Below, one piece after another: positions 41,088 to 50,064 of a DNA stretch of 64,000 bases. Position 1 is the first letter of the stretch; the number at the start of each line of letters is the position of its first letter. This stretch comes from RAM1 sp040376925 (GTDB taxonomy: Bacteria; Pseudomonadota; Gammaproteobacteria; Burkholderiales; Burkholderiaceae_C). The stretch lies in contig JBEIPU010000003.1 in assembly GCA_040376925.1 (NCBI GenBank), forward strand, positions 12,647 through 76,646, read 5' to 3'. The notes under the pieces are model-generated. The model worked only from the letters and a program-made list of their open reading frames with translations. It ran no database searches and was not told where the DNA came from. Position numbers and translations under genes: made by a program.

Positions 41088-41663
41088 ATGCTCAGCCCCG
41101 CCGCCGCCCGTTCCCCGTTGCACACCCGTGCCATCACCTTTCGCGGCTACGCGCGCGACGACGGCCTGTGGGACCTGGAGGGCGAGCTGCACGACAGCAA
41201 GCATTACGGCTATGAAAGCAGCAGCGGCCCCGTGCCCGCCGGCACGCCCATCCATCACATGCACATCCGCGTGACGGTGGACGACACGCTGTGCATCCAG
41301 GCCATTGAATCGTCCATGGACGCCACGCCGTTTGGCGAATGCGGCGTGGCCGGCGACACCTTGCAGCGCATGGTGGGCCAGACCATGGGCGCCGGCTGGC
41401 GCCAGACGATTGACCGCGCGATCGGCGGCGTGCAGGGCTGCACGCATTTGCGCGAGCTGCTGTTCAACCTGGCGACCGCCGCCTTCCAGACCATCCCGCA
41501 TGCCAGGGAAGTGCGTCGGCGCGAGGCCGGCCTGCCGCGGTTTGAGGGTGACCAGCCGCCGTTCTACATGGGCCGGTGCATGACCTGGGACTTCAACGGC
41601 CCGGTGGTGGCGCGCGTGGCGCCGCAGTTCGTGGGCTGGGTCAAGCCGGTGCGCAAGAGCTGA
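41088..41663 (+). CDS. DUF2889 family protein
   Basis: 191 aa. Recognised by HTRAITFRGYARDDGLWDLEG in parts, MHIRVTVDDTLCIQAIESSMDATPF and the C-terminal GPVVARVAPQFVGW. DUF2889 proteins are small, cytoplasmic and of unknown function. ATG 41088 is 20 bases after the TetR stop, so it may share that transcript. It ends 4 bases before the stop of the convergent ynjD-like gene. Confidence 0.82.
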   Translation: MLSPAAARSPLHTRAITFRGYARDDGLWDLEGELHDSKHYGYESSSGPVPAGTPIHHMHIRVTVDDTLCIQAIESSMDATPFGECGVAGDTLQRMVGQTMGAGWRQTIDRAIGGVQGCTHLRELLFNLATAAFQTIPHAREVRRREAGLPRFEGDQPPFYMGRCMTWDFNGPVVARVAPQFVGWVKPVRKS

Positions 41664-41667
41664 GGCG

Positions 41668-42288
41668 TTACAAGCGCGTCAGGCGAGCCGGGTCCGCCAC
41701 ATCCGCCTCATCATGCGTGACCAGCAGCGCCGGGATGCGCCGCGCACGCACCGTGGCAAAAACAAACTCGCGCATGCGCTGGCGCAGTGCGGCGTCCAGC
41801 CGCGAAAACGGCTCGTCCAGCAGCAGGGCCTGCGGCTGCGCCAGCAACGCGCGCATGAGCGATACGCGGGCGCGCTGGCCGCCTGACAGCGTGGCCGGGT
41901 CGGCGTGGGAAAAGCCGGGCAATTCCAGGTCAGCCAGGGCTTGTGTGACGGCCGCTTCGCGCTGCGCGCGCGGGCCCGGCGGCACGGCAAACAGCAGGTT
42001 CTCGCGCACCGTCATGTGGGCAAACAGCAGGTCGTCCTGGAACAGGATGCCCACGCGCCGGTCTTCGGTGGGCAGCGTGTCGATGCGCTGTGCGTTGAGC
42101 GTGACGCTGCCGTCAAAGCTGAACACCGGCGCCAGCGTGCCGCACACCGCCGCCAGCAGGCTCGATTTGCCCGAGCCGCTGTCGCCCATGACCGTGTGCA
42201 CCACACCGGGCGGCACCTCCAGGTGCAGGTCTTGCACCAGCGTGGCCTCACCCAGCGCCAGACGTGTGACGTTCAAATGCAGACTCAT
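41668..42288 (-). CDS. ynjD: YnjD-like ABC transporter ATP-binding protein
   Basis: 206 aa, short as in YnjD. Walker A GDSGSGKSS, signature LSGGQRARVSLMRALL, Walker B ALLLDEPFSRLD. It overlaps the permease stop by 4 bases (ATGA). It energises the YnjBCD-type importer, whose substrate is not established; the relation to thiamine or iron transporter families is loose. Confidence 0.88.
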   Translation of the reverse strand: MSLHLNVTRLALGEATLVQDLHLEVPPGVVHTVMGDSGSGKSSLLAAVCGTLAPVFSFDGSVTLNAQRIDTLPTEDRRVGILFQDDLLFAHMTVRENLLFAVPPGPRAQREAAVTQALADLELPGFSHADPATLSGGQRARVSLMRALLAQPQALLLDEPFSRLDAALRQRMREFVFATVRARRIPALLVTHDEADVADPARLTRL

Positions 42289-43943
42289 GAAGGGACTTTG
42301 GCAAACCGCCGCGGCCGCCCGGCCCAGGCGGCCAGTGCAAACACCAGCGCGGGCAGCAGCCACTGCAGCCAGGCATAGGCCGCGGTCAGCGGCCGCTGCG
42401 CGCCACTGGCTAACGTGACGGCCTCGGTCGTGACGGTATTGAAGCGCCCCGCGCCCACAAACAGCGTGGGCAGGTACTGGGCCACGCTGACCGCAAAACC
42501 CACGGCCAGTGCCGCCAGCAGTGACGCGCGCAGCAGCGGCCATTTGATGCGCGCAAGGAAGGTGAAGCGGCTTTTTCGCAGCGACGCGGCGATCTGCGCG
42601 TAGCGCGCGTCAAAGCCCAGGTAGGCCGGGCTCAGCGCGATCAGCACATAGGGCACGGCCGCCAGGGTGTGGGCCAGCCACAGGCCGGCAAAGTGCGCGT
42701 CGATATGCCACGCCAGCGTCAGCCGGTGCAGGCCGACCACCCACAACACCGACGGCAGCAACAGCGGCAGGTACACCAGCCGGCGCAGCCGTGCGTCCCA
42801 GGCGGGCGGCGCGCTTTCCAGCCAGGCCACGGACCAGACCAGGGCGGTGACGGCGCTGAGACCCGCCAAAGCCAGCGTGGTCCACAGCGTGTTGGCGCTG
42901 GACGCGACCGATTGCCAGGCCTGCAGGCCCCATTGCTGGGGCCATAGCTGCGGGAACGGCCAGGCGCCGGCCAGGCTGCCTACGGCCAGCGCCAGCATCA
43001 CAGCGCCGTAGAGTATGGCCAGTGACAGAAGCGGCAGGCCCGATACCGCCTTGAGCACACCGGCGCGTCCCCGCCCGCCCGCTGTCCATCGCGACCGCCA
43101 GTGCGCTGCATGGCGCACGGTCCACAGTCCACCCGCCAGCACCGCCACCAAGCCGGCCAACAACCAGGCGGCTGCAGCACCCTGCGCATTCACGGCGGCG
43201 TCGGCGTCCAGCAGCCACTGCCAGGCGAGCACGGCCAGCGTAGGCGGGTTTTGCGGGCCGATGACCAGGGCCATGTCCACCACTGTCAGGCTGTAGGCCA
43301 GCACCGCCACCAGCGGGCCGGCCAGGCGCGGCCACAGCTGGGGCCACAGCACGCGCCACCAGGCGCGCTGCGGTGTGTAGCCCATGCTGCGCGCCGCGTC
43401 CAGCTCGCGCGCCCAGCGCACGCCGGTGTCGGCGCGCTGCAGCTGTGTGGCGGCGGCCCACAGCAAAAAGGGGACTTCCTTGGCTACCAGCACGGCGATC
43501 AGGCCCAGGCCCCAGGGGTCTTGCGTGGTGGGCCAGGGCGGCGGCGCATCAAAGCCCGTGGCCCAGGGCGACACGGCGCGCAGCAGCCAGCCGCTGGGGG
43601 CGATCAGAAAGGCCAGGCCAATCGCAAACGCTGCATGCGGCACGGCCAGCATGGGGGGTAGCGCCTGCACCACGCGTTGCCACAGCGCACCCGCAAAGCT
43701 GCGCGACAGCACCCAGGCCGTCAATGCGACAGACAACACCGTGGCAGCCAGCCCGGTCCACAGCGTCATGGCCAGCGCACGCGGCCATTGGGGTTGCTGC
43801 CACAGCTCGCGCCAGGCCGCAGCGTTGAGCGCGGCGGCCACGGCCGACAAGGCGGCCCAGGCCACGGGCACGGCCACCACCAGCGCCAACAGCACGGGCA
43901 GCCACAGCGCTTGCAGGTTTACTGGCCGTATCGCCGCAGCCAT
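42285..43943 (-). CDS. ynjC: YnjC-like ABC transporter permease (two fused halves)
   Basis: 552 aa, about 12 helices in two repeats, each with a coupling loop (ELDAARSMGYTPQRAWWRVL; AQIAASLRKSRFTFLARIKW). Such double permeases occur in thiamine, iron and YnjC transporters. It is encoded between the ATPase and the binding protein and overlaps the binding-protein gene by 25 bases. Confidence 0.9.
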   Translation of the reverse strand: MAAAIRPVNLQALWLPVLLALVVAVPVAWAALSAVAAALNAAAWRELWQQPQWPRALAMTLWTGLAATVLSVALTAWVLSRSFAGALWQRVVQALPPMLAVPHAAFAIGLAFLIAPSGWLLRAVSPWATGFDAPPPWPTTQDPWGLGLIAVLVAKEVPFLLWAAATQLQRADTGVRWARELDAARSMGYTPQRAWWRVLWPQLWPRLAGPLVAVLAYSLTVVDMALVIGPQNPPTLAVLAWQWLLDADAAVNAQGAAAAWLLAGLVAVLAGGLWTVRHAAHWRSRWTAGGRGRAGVLKAVSGLPLLSLAILYGAVMLALAVGSLAGAWPFPQLWPQQWGLQAWQSVASSANTLWTTLALAGLSAVTALVWSVAWLESAPPAWDARLRRLVYLPLLLPSVLWVVGLHRLTLAWHIDAHFAGLWLAHTLAAVPYVLIALSPAYLGFDARYAQIAASLRKSRFTFLARIKWPLLRASLLAALAVGFAVSVAQYLPTLFVGAGRFNTVTTEAVTLASGAQRPLTAAYAWLQWLLPALVFALAAWAGRPRRFAKVPS

Positions 43944-45124
43944 TCACGCTCCAGCGGGTCCACCCAGCTGCCGTGAGGCTCCAGGATCACCGGCACGGTT
44001 TGCTCTACCTGGCCGGGGGCGGGCTTGGTGCCAAAGCGCGCGCGCTCGGCGGCGGGCAGCTTGTCCAGTGCCAGCACGGTCGGGTCGCCCCAGACGGCAA
44101 TGTCGGCCTTGCGGGCCTGTGCCTGCGGGGACATCATGAAATTGATGAAGACCTGCGCGCCCTCTTTGGCGTTGGCATTGAACGGGATCGCCAGAAAGTG
44201 GGTGTTGCCAATTGCGCCGCCCGCCATCTGCCAGGCGTACACCGTGTCGGCCTGGCGTTTGGCGGCGATCTCGTTGGCGGCCTCGTTGGGGTTGAAGCTG
44301 AGCGCAATCATCAGCTCCCCGTCCGCCACCATCTGGCGGATGGCCGCGGGGTTGGCCGGAAACTGCTTGCCCGCGCGCCACAGGTGCGGGTGCAGCGCAT
44401 CCAGGTACGCCCACAGCGGCGCGGCGGCCGCAGCCAGCGCCTCGGGCGTGACCGGTTTGTACAGGGCCGTGCGGTCGGTGTTCAGCTCCACCAGCGCCTG
44501 CTTGAGGAAGGTGGTGCCCACAAAGGCCGGCGGGCGCGGGTAGCTCAGCCGCCCGGGGTTGGCGCGCGCGAAGTCCAGCAGGGCCGCGATGCTGCGCGGC
44601 GGCACCGGCACGCGCCTGCGGTCGGCGTATAGCGTGAACTGCGCCATGCCCCAGGGGGCTTCCAGGCCCTCCACGGGTTCGGAAAAATCCATGCGCGTGG
44701 TGGGCTTGCCCACGGTGTCCACGTACTGGAAGTTGGGCAGGCTTTCAGCAAACGGGCCAAACAGCAGGCCTTCACGCTTGAGCGTGAGGAAGTTCTCGCC
44801 GTTGATCCACACCGCGTCCACGCTGCCGCCGGTGAGCTTGCCCGCAGCCTTTTCGCTGCGCACGCGCTTCACGGCCTCGGCGGTGTCGGTGAGCTTGACG
44901 TGCTCCACCTGCACGCCCCAGCGGGTGTTGACCTCGGCCGCTGCCCACTGCAGGTAGGCATTGGTGCGGTCGCTGCCGCCCCAGGCGTTGAAGAACACCT
45001 TTTGCCCGCGCGCGCGGGCTTCCAGGGCGGCCCAGGCCGGGCTTTGCGCCCACACGGGTATGGCTGCGGTGGCGGTGATCAGGGCCAGCGTCTGGCGGCG
45101 TGACAGCAGGGGTGTGGGCTTCAT
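43919..45124 (-). CDS. ynjB: YnjB-like periplasmic binding protein
   Basis: 401 aa. The N-terminus LLSRRQTLALITATAAIPV may be a Tat signal. The mature part has QKVFFNAWGGSDRTNAYLQW, VDAVWINGENFLTLKREGLLF and PLEREWLRRYGQ, matching the YnjB family of binding proteins. It is the first gene of the ynjBCD set. The 57 bases to ftsY hold no obvious promoter. Confidence 0.9.
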   Translation of the reverse strand: MKPTPLLSRRQTLALITATAAIPVWAQSPAWAALEARARGQKVFFNAWGGSDRTNAYLQWAAAEVNTRWGVQVEHVKLTDTAEAVKRVRSEKAAGKLTGGSVDAVWINGENFLTLKREGLLFGPFAESLPNFQYVDTVGKPTTRMDFSEPVEGLEAPWGMAQFTLYADRRRVPVPPRSIAALLDFARANPGRLSYPRPPAFVGTTFLKQALVELNTDRTALYKPVTPEALAAAAAPLWAYLDALHPHLWRAGKQFPANPAAIRQMVADGELMIALSFNPNEAANEIAAKRQADTVYAWQMAGGAIGNTHFLAIPFNANAKEGAQVFINFMMSPQAQARKADIAVWGDPTVLALDKLPAAERARFGTKPAPGQVEQTVPVILEPHGSWVDPLEREWLRRYGQ

Positions 45125-45181
45125 GGGGGTCAGGGTGGCTGCTTGCAGTACGTGCGTCGTCGCGCGGCGGATGTTCTTACC

Positions 45182-46243
45182 TCAGGCCAGCAGGGCCTGG
45201 GCGAATTCGCGCGCGTTGAAGGTCTCCAGGTCCTCCAGCTTCTCGCCGACGCCGATGAAGTACACGGGAATGGGCCGCTCCTGCGAGATGGCGGCGAGCA
45301 CGCCGCCCTTGGCCGTGCCGTCCAGCTTGGTGACGATCAGGCCGGTGAGCCCCAGCGCATCGTCAAACGCCTTGACCTGCGTTACTGCGTTTTGCCCGGT
45401 GTTGCCGTCGATGACCAGCAGCACCTCGTGTGGCGCGGTGTCCTGCGCCTTGGTCACCACGCGCTTGATCTTGCGCAGCTCGTCCATCAGGTGCAGTTGC
45501 GTTGGCAGGCGCCCGGCGGTGTCCACCAGCACCACGTCCTTGCCGCGGGCGCGGCCGGCGGTCACCGCGTCAAAGCTCACAGCCGCGGGGTCACCGCCCT
45601 CCTGGCTGATGATTTCGACCGTGTTGCGGTCGGCCCACACGCCCAGCTGCTCACGCGCTGCGGCGCGGAAGGTGTCGGCCGCGGCCAGCAGCACTGACGC
45701 GCCTTCGTTGGCCAGGTGCCTGGTCAGCTTGCCGATGGAGGTGGTCTTGCCCGCGCCGTTCACGCCGGCCACCATGATCACGGTGGGCTGGTGCAGGCCG
45801 ATCACCAGCGGCTTTTCCAGCGGTTTGAGCAGCGCGGTCAGCGCTTCAATCAGCAGGTTGCGCACCTGCACCGGGTGCGTTGCGCCGCTTTCCTTCACGC
45901 GGCGCTTCACCCCGTCCAGCAGCTGCTGCGTGGCCTTGACGCCGGTGTCTGCCATCAGCAGAGCGGATTCCAGTTCCTCATACAGCGCGTCATCAATCCG
46001 CGCACCGGTGAACACGCCTGAAATGCTGGAGCCGGTCTTGCGCAGGCCGGCGCTCAGCTTGTCCAGCCAGCGCGCGCGCTCGGGCGGCGCGCTGTCGGGT
46101 GCGACAACAGGGTCGGGCACCGCGATCGGCGCCACCAGCGCACTGCCGATCAGCGTGGCGCCAGCGGGTGGCTGCGCGGGCGAGGCTGCGGGCAAGGTCG
46201 CGGGTTCAGGGGCGGGCGGCTTTTTCCGGAAGAAACTGAACAT
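45182..46243 (-). CDS. ftsY: FtsY: signal recognition particle receptor
   Basis: 353 aa. Short Pro/Ala-rich acidic-poor N-terminal part (MFSFFRKKPPAPEP), then the N domain and the SRP-GTPase G domain: GVNGAGKTTSIGKL (G1), AADTFRAAAREQL, DTAGRLPTQLHLMDEL (G3), TKLDGTAKGGVL (G4). It docks ribosome-SRP complexes at the membrane. The start at 46243 gives the usual MFSFF beginning. It is divergent from the M16 peptidase gene with 28 bases between. Confidence 0.97.
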   Translation of the reverse strand: MFSFFRKKPPAPEPATLPAASPAQPPAGATLIGSALVAPIAVPDPVVAPDSAPPERARWLDKLSAGLRKTGSSISGVFTGARIDDALYEELESALLMADTGVKATQQLLDGVKRRVKESGATHPVQVRNLLIEALTALLKPLEKPLVIGLHQPTVIMVAGVNGAGKTTSIGKLTRHLANEGASVLLAAADTFRAAAREQLGVWADRNTVEIISQEGGDPAAVSFDAVTAGRARGKDVVLVDTAGRLPTQLHLMDELRKIKRVVTKAQDTAPHEVLLVIDGNTGQNAVTQVKAFDDALGLTGLIVTKLDGTAKGGVLAAISQERPIPVYFIGVGEKLEDLETFNAREFAQALLA

Positions 46244-46255
46244 TGGGGACTTTTT

Positions 46256-46271
46256 AGAATCACACGATTCT
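46256..46271. promoter_or_regulatory. Symmetric element with -10-like hexamers between ftsY and the M16 gene
   Basis: AGAATC (46256-46261), ACAC, GATTCT (46266-46271). With the flanking bases, TAGAAT can be read on both strands (46255-46260 plus, 46272-46267 minus). It occupies most of the 28-base divergent spacer. No convincing -35 elements were seen, so mRNAs with very short leaders or promoters inside the coding regions are likely. Confidence 0.4.
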
Positions 46272-47675
46272 ATGAAACACCCCCTGCAGCGCCTGCTGAC
46301 CCTGATTTGCCTTGCATTGCCGCTGGGCTTTGTCCCCGCCGCCGGTGCCCAGGCTCCCGTCAAAGCCGAACAATTCACCCTGGCCAACGGCCTGACCCTG
46401 ATCATCAAGCCCGACCGGCGCGCGCCCACTGCAGTGCACATGCTGTGGGTGCGCGCGGGCGCCATGGACGAAGTGGACGGCACCAGCGGCGTCGCCCATG
46501 TGCTGGAGCACATGCTGTTCAAGGGCACACCTGACGTAGGCGTGGGCGAGTTTTCGCGCCGGGTGGCGGCCCTGGGCGGGCGTGAAAACGCGTTCACCGC
46601 GCGCGACTACACCGGCTACTACCAGCAGATCCCGGCAGGCCGGCTGGAAGACGTGATGAAGCTGGAGTCCGACCGCTTTGCGCGCAACCAGTGGGCCGAC
46701 GAGGAATTCCGCAAGGAACTGGAGGTGGTCAAGGAAGAGCGCCGCCTGCGCACCGAGGACAACCCCCGGGCCCTGCTGTATGAGCAGCTCAACGCCACGG
46801 CCTTTCTGGCGTCGCCCTACCGCCGGCCCATTGTGGGCTGGATGAGCGACCTGGACGCCATGACCCCCGACGACGCCCGGGCGTTTTACCGCCAGTGGTA
46901 CACGCCCGCCAATGCGGCGGTGGTGGTCGCGGGCGACGTGGACGTGGCCCAGGTGCGCGCGCTGGCGGAAAAATACTACGGCGTCATCCCCGCCCGGGCC
47001 GTGCCCGCGCGCAAACCGCGTACCGAGCCCGTGCAGGCCGGTATCCGCCGCATCGAGTTCAAGGCCCCGGCCGAACAGGCTTATGTGGCCATGGCGTTCA
47101 AGGTGCCGCAGCTGCGCACGTTTGACCCTTCACCCGAGGCCGACGAGGCCCTGGCGCTGACGGTGCTGGCCGCCGTGCTGGACGGCTACACCGGCGCACG
47201 CCTGAACCGCGCGCTGGAGCAGGGCCCTGACCGCGTGGCCGACAGCGCCGGTGCGTACAACGGCCTGTGGGGCCGCGGCCCGCAGGTGTTTGTGCTGGAC
47301 GCCGTGCCTGCGCCCGGCAAGACCACCGAGCAGGTGGAAGCGGCCCTGCGCGAGCAAGTGGCGCGCGTGGCCCAGGGCGGCGTGACCGAGGCAGAGCTTG
47401 CGCGCGTGAAGACGCGCTGGGTGGCCGGCGAGGTGTACAAGCTCGATTCCGTGATGAACCAGGCGCGTGAGCTGGGTAGCCAGTGGGCGCTGGGCCTGCC
47501 GCTGGACGCAGGCGAGCGCCTGATCCAGCGCCTGCGCGCAGTGACGGCGCAGCAGGTGCAGGCGGTGGCGGCCAAATACTTTGGCGACGACCAGCTCACC
47601 GTGGCCGTGCTGCGCCCGCAGCCGGTGGACAAGAACCGCAAGCCCCGCGCTGCACCCACCGGCTCGCGCCACTGA
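46272..47675 (+). CDS. M16 family zinc peptidase, catalytic
   Basis: 467 aa with a signal peptide ending VPAAGAQA. The inverted zinc motif is HVLEH (His76, Glu79, His80), and the third ligand Glu is expected in KLESDRFARNQ and EELEVVKEERRLR-type segments (here KELEVVKEERRLRTED). It is a periplasmic processing or degrading peptidase. A much longer in-frame reading upstream is antisense to ftsY and ynjB and not coding. It is paired with the inactive homologue that follows 9 bases later. Confidence 0.93.
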   Translation: MKHPLQRLLTLICLALPLGFVPAAGAQAPVKAEQFTLANGLTLIIKPDRRAPTAVHMLWVRAGAMDEVDGTSGVAHVLEHMLFKGTPDVGVGEFSRRVAALGGRENAFTARDYTGYYQQIPAGRLEDVMKLESDRFARNQWADEEFRKELEVVKEERRLRTEDNPRALLYEQLNATAFLASPYRRPIVGWMSDLDAMTPDDARAFYRQWYTPANAAVVVAGDVDVAQVRALAEKYYGVIPARAVPARKPRTEPVQAGIRRIEFKAPAEQAYVAMAFKVPQLRTFDPSPEADEALALTVLAAVLDGYTGARLNRALEQGPDRVADSAGAYNGLWGRGPQVFVLDAVPAPGKTTEQVEAALREQVARVAQGGVTEAELARVKTRWVAGEVYKLDSVMNQARELGSQWALGLPLDAGERLIQRLRAVTAQQVQAVAAKYFGDDQLTVAVLRPQPVDKNRKPRAAPTGSRH

Positions 47676-47684
47676 GGAGCCGGC

Positions 47685-49040
47685 ATGAACATGAAGCTGA
47701 ACCAACCCTTGCGCGCCCTGTGCGCCGTGCTGTTGCTGGGCGGCCTGCAGGCTGCCCAGGCGGCGCTGCCGATCGAGAAATTCACCCTGCCCAACGGGGC
47801 GCAGGTCTGGCTGGCGCAAAGCCCAGGCCTGCCCATGGTGGATGTGCAGATCGACTTTGATGCCGGCAGCCGGCGCGACCCGGCCGAACAGGCCGGCCTG
47901 GCGTCGGTGACTGCGTCCATGATGTCCAAGGGCCTCGTCGCGCGTGACGGCCAGCCGGCACTGGACGAAAACTCCCTCAGCGAAGCCTGGGCCGACCTGG
48001 GCGCGTCGTTTGGCGGCAGCGCCGGCAGCGACCGCATGAGCTTTGGCCTGCGCTCGCTGACCTACCCCGACCTGCTGCCGCGCGCCGTGGCGCTGGCCGC
48101 GCGCCAGCTGGCCGAGCCGGCGTTTCCCGCGGACATCTGGCAGCGTGACCGCGAACGCATGGTGGCGTCCATCAAGGAGGCCAACACCCGCCCCGCCACC
48201 ATTGCCGCCCGGGCCTATGGCCAGGCGGTGTACGGTACCCACCCCTATGGCCGTGAGGTGACCGAGCAGACGCTGGCGCGCATTGCCGTGGCCGACATGC
48301 AGGCCCTGCACGCGCGCATGTTGGTGCCCTGCCGGGCCAAGGTCAGCATCGTCGGCGCCGTGACCCGCGCACAGGCGCAGACGCTGGTGGGCCAGCTGCT
48401 GGCGCGCCTGCCGGCCAGCACGCCTAAGCGCTGCGCGGCCCTGCCGCCGGTGGGGGAGGTGGCCGCGCTCGCCCAGCCGAGCGAACAGGCGATCCCGTTT
48501 GAGTCAGCCCAGGCGCATGTGTTCATCGGCCAGCCCGGCTTTCGCCGCATGGACCCGGACTATTTCCCGCTGATCGTGGGCAACTACATCCTGGGTGGCG
48601 GCGGCTTTGTGTCGCGCCTGTCCAGCGAGGTGCGCGAAAAACGCGGACTGAGCTACAGCGTGTACAGCTATTTCTCGCCGGGGCTGCATGCGGGCGCGTT
48701 CACCGTGGGCCTGCAGACCCGACCCGACCAGGCCGCCCAGGCGGTGCAGGTGGCGCGGGATGTGTTGCAGGCCTTTGTGGCCGACGGCCCGACCGAGGCC
48801 GAGCTGCGCGCGGCCAAGGACAACCTGGTGGGCGGCTTTGCACTGCGCATCGACACCAACCGCAAGCTGCTGGACAACATCTCCGGCATCGCCTGGAACG
48901 ACCTGCCGCTCAACTACCTGGACACCTGGACGCAGCAGGTGGACCGCGTCACGGTGGCAGACATCAAGGCCGCCTTCGCCCGCAAGCTGCAACCGCAGCG
49001 CATGGCGACCGTGGTGGTGGGCGGGCCGGCCCGTCCTTGA
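47685..49040 (+). CDS. M16 family peptidase-like subunit lacking the zinc motif
   Basis: 451 aa, signal peptide ending GLQAAQAA. It has the M16 fold (IEKFTLPNGAQVWLAQ, AGLASVTASMMSKGLVARD, YILGGGGFVSRLSSEVREKRG) but no HxxEH where the active homologue has it (here AGLASVTASMMSKG). The Arg-Lys-Arg-Gly-Leu-Ser-Tyr part of the C-terminal half is intact. Like the alpha/beta pairs of mitochondrial processing peptidase, the two proteins probably act as a heterodimer. Confidence 0.92.
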   Translation: MNMKLNQPLRALCAVLLLGGLQAAQAALPIEKFTLPNGAQVWLAQSPGLPMVDVQIDFDAGSRRDPAEQAGLASVTASMMSKGLVARDGQPALDENSLSEAWADLGASFGGSAGSDRMSFGLRSLTYPDLLPRAVALAARQLAEPAFPADIWQRDRERMVASIKEANTRPATIAARAYGQAVYGTHPYGREVTEQTLARIAVADMQALHARMLVPCRAKVSIVGAVTRAQAQTLVGQLLARLPASTPKRCAALPPVGEVAALAQPSEQAIPFESAQAHVFIGQPGFRRMDPDYFPLIVGNYILGGGGFVSRLSSEVREKRGLSYSVYSYFSPGLHAGAFTVGLQTRPDQAAQAVQVARDVLQAFVADGPTEAELRAAKDNLVGGFALRIDTNRKLLDNISGIAWNDLPLNYLDTWTQQVDRVTVADIKAAFARKLQPQRMATVVVGGPARP

Positions 49041-49448
49041 GGTCAAGGGTTTACCCTTGCTACCTGTCAAGGTTGACAGGGGTTTGCAACACCGTGTCGA
49101 AATGTTGCGCAAATATCCAGCCCGGTGCTGTCACACACGCCGGCTCCCGGCGGCGCCACAACCGGGAATCATGTCTTCGCAGCGCAGGTTGGGCCCCCCC
49201 GGCCTGCGATTTCAGGCTACAGCGGACCGTCTGTCACCAGCCGGTCTCTTGTAGCCGTTTTTTTTGGAGCGGCCCCAGCCCTGCGCATCCAGCGTGATGA
49301 AATCGACAGGCGCGCCATCAGGTTGTTATGTTGTGTAACGAGTGCAGCGTTTTTCTTGCGCATTACGCAGTGCCCAAGTACATAAAAGGCTGGGTGTGCA
49401 AGCACTGGCGCCGCATTCGCGGCGCGACCCCGCAGGCGGAGGCCTCAC
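49041..49448. other. Gene-free stretch with two adjacent palindromes
   Basis: No supported gene. Right after the M16 stop are two palindromes, CAAGGGTTTACCCTTG (49044-49059) and CCTGTCAAGGTTGACAGG (49063-49080), which may end the M16 transcript although no T run follows. Further on the sequence has TTTTTTTT at about 49259-49266 and becomes less GC-rich from 49320. TTGCGC (49356-49361), 17 bases and TACATA (49379-49384) is a weak promoter candidate for the next gene; CAGGCGGAGGCC before 49449 gives a ribosome-binding site. Confidence 0.5.
49044..49080. repeat. Two tandem palindromes after the M16 operon
   Basis: CAAGGGT/ACCCTTG (49044-49059, 2-base centre) and CCTGTCAA/TTGACAGG (49063-49080, 2-base centre). 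They share the CAAGG core. Possible terminator or protein-binding sites. Confidence 0.45.
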
Positions 49449-50024
49449 ATGTCGATACTCAAGAGTCTTTTTGCAACCAAGGACAGCGCCAAATCCGGTC
49501 CTGAAACGGCGCCGGTGAAAATGAACCTGGAAGAGCGCATGGCCTTCCGGCGCGAAATGCTGTATGAGGCCATCAAGGTGACCATGCAGGCCAGCGGCGT
49601 GCTGTCGGCCAGCTACAAGTTCCGCGTGGTGCGCAACGACAAGCGCGGCCACCAGTACTCGGTGATGATCGACCTGTCCACTGATTTCCTGGCCAACCCC
49701 GAGGGCCAGCCTGCACGGCTGGTGGCCGTGGGCGCGAACATCACGCGCAACGCCATGGCCCGCTACGGCATCGTGGTGGCCGGTGTGTACTGGCGCGTGA
49801 ACGAGGAACTGCAGGGCTTTGACAGGGCGCCCGCCGAGGCGGCGCCGGCCGAACCGGCCGCGCAGACACCCCGCCAGAAGTACGAGCGCGCCACCGCCGA
49901 CGAACTGGCCGCCTTTGAGGCGGCCTGGCAAAAGGGCCAGTCGCTGCAGGTGGGCGACCGCATCTATTCGTCCGACCTCGCGCCGCTGACCGGCGATTCA
50001 GGCAGCGACGACAGCCGGCGCTGA
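49449..50024 (+). CDS. Conserved hypothetical protein
   Basis: 191 aa, soluble. Segments LEERMAFRREMLYEAIKVTM and FRVVRNDKRGHQYSVMIDLS look like a folded, conserved domain of about 100 residues, then a Pro/Ala linker (APAEAAPAEPAAQTP) and a C-terminal helix with YERATADELAAFEAAWQKG. No function recognised. It probably starts a transcript that continues into rsmD and coaD, since rsmD begins 40 bases after its stop. Confidence 0.72.
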   Translation: MSILKSLFATKDSAKSGPETAPVKMNLEERMAFRREMLYEAIKVTMQASGVLSASYKFRVVRNDKRGHQYSVMIDLSTDFLANPEGQPARLVAVGANITRNAMARYGIVVAGVYWRVNEELQGFDRAPAEAAPAEPAAQTPRQKYERATADELAAFEAAWQKGQSLQVGDRIYSSDLAPLTGDSGSDDSRR

Positions 50025-50064
50025 TTTGCCGGCGCGGGGGCCGGGGCAGTTAAGCTGCGCCCTG

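Noticed and set aside
44961..46271. In-frame N-terminal extension of the first M16 peptidase
   Set aside because: It runs antisense to ynjB and ftsY, whereas ATG 46272 starts a clean signal peptide.
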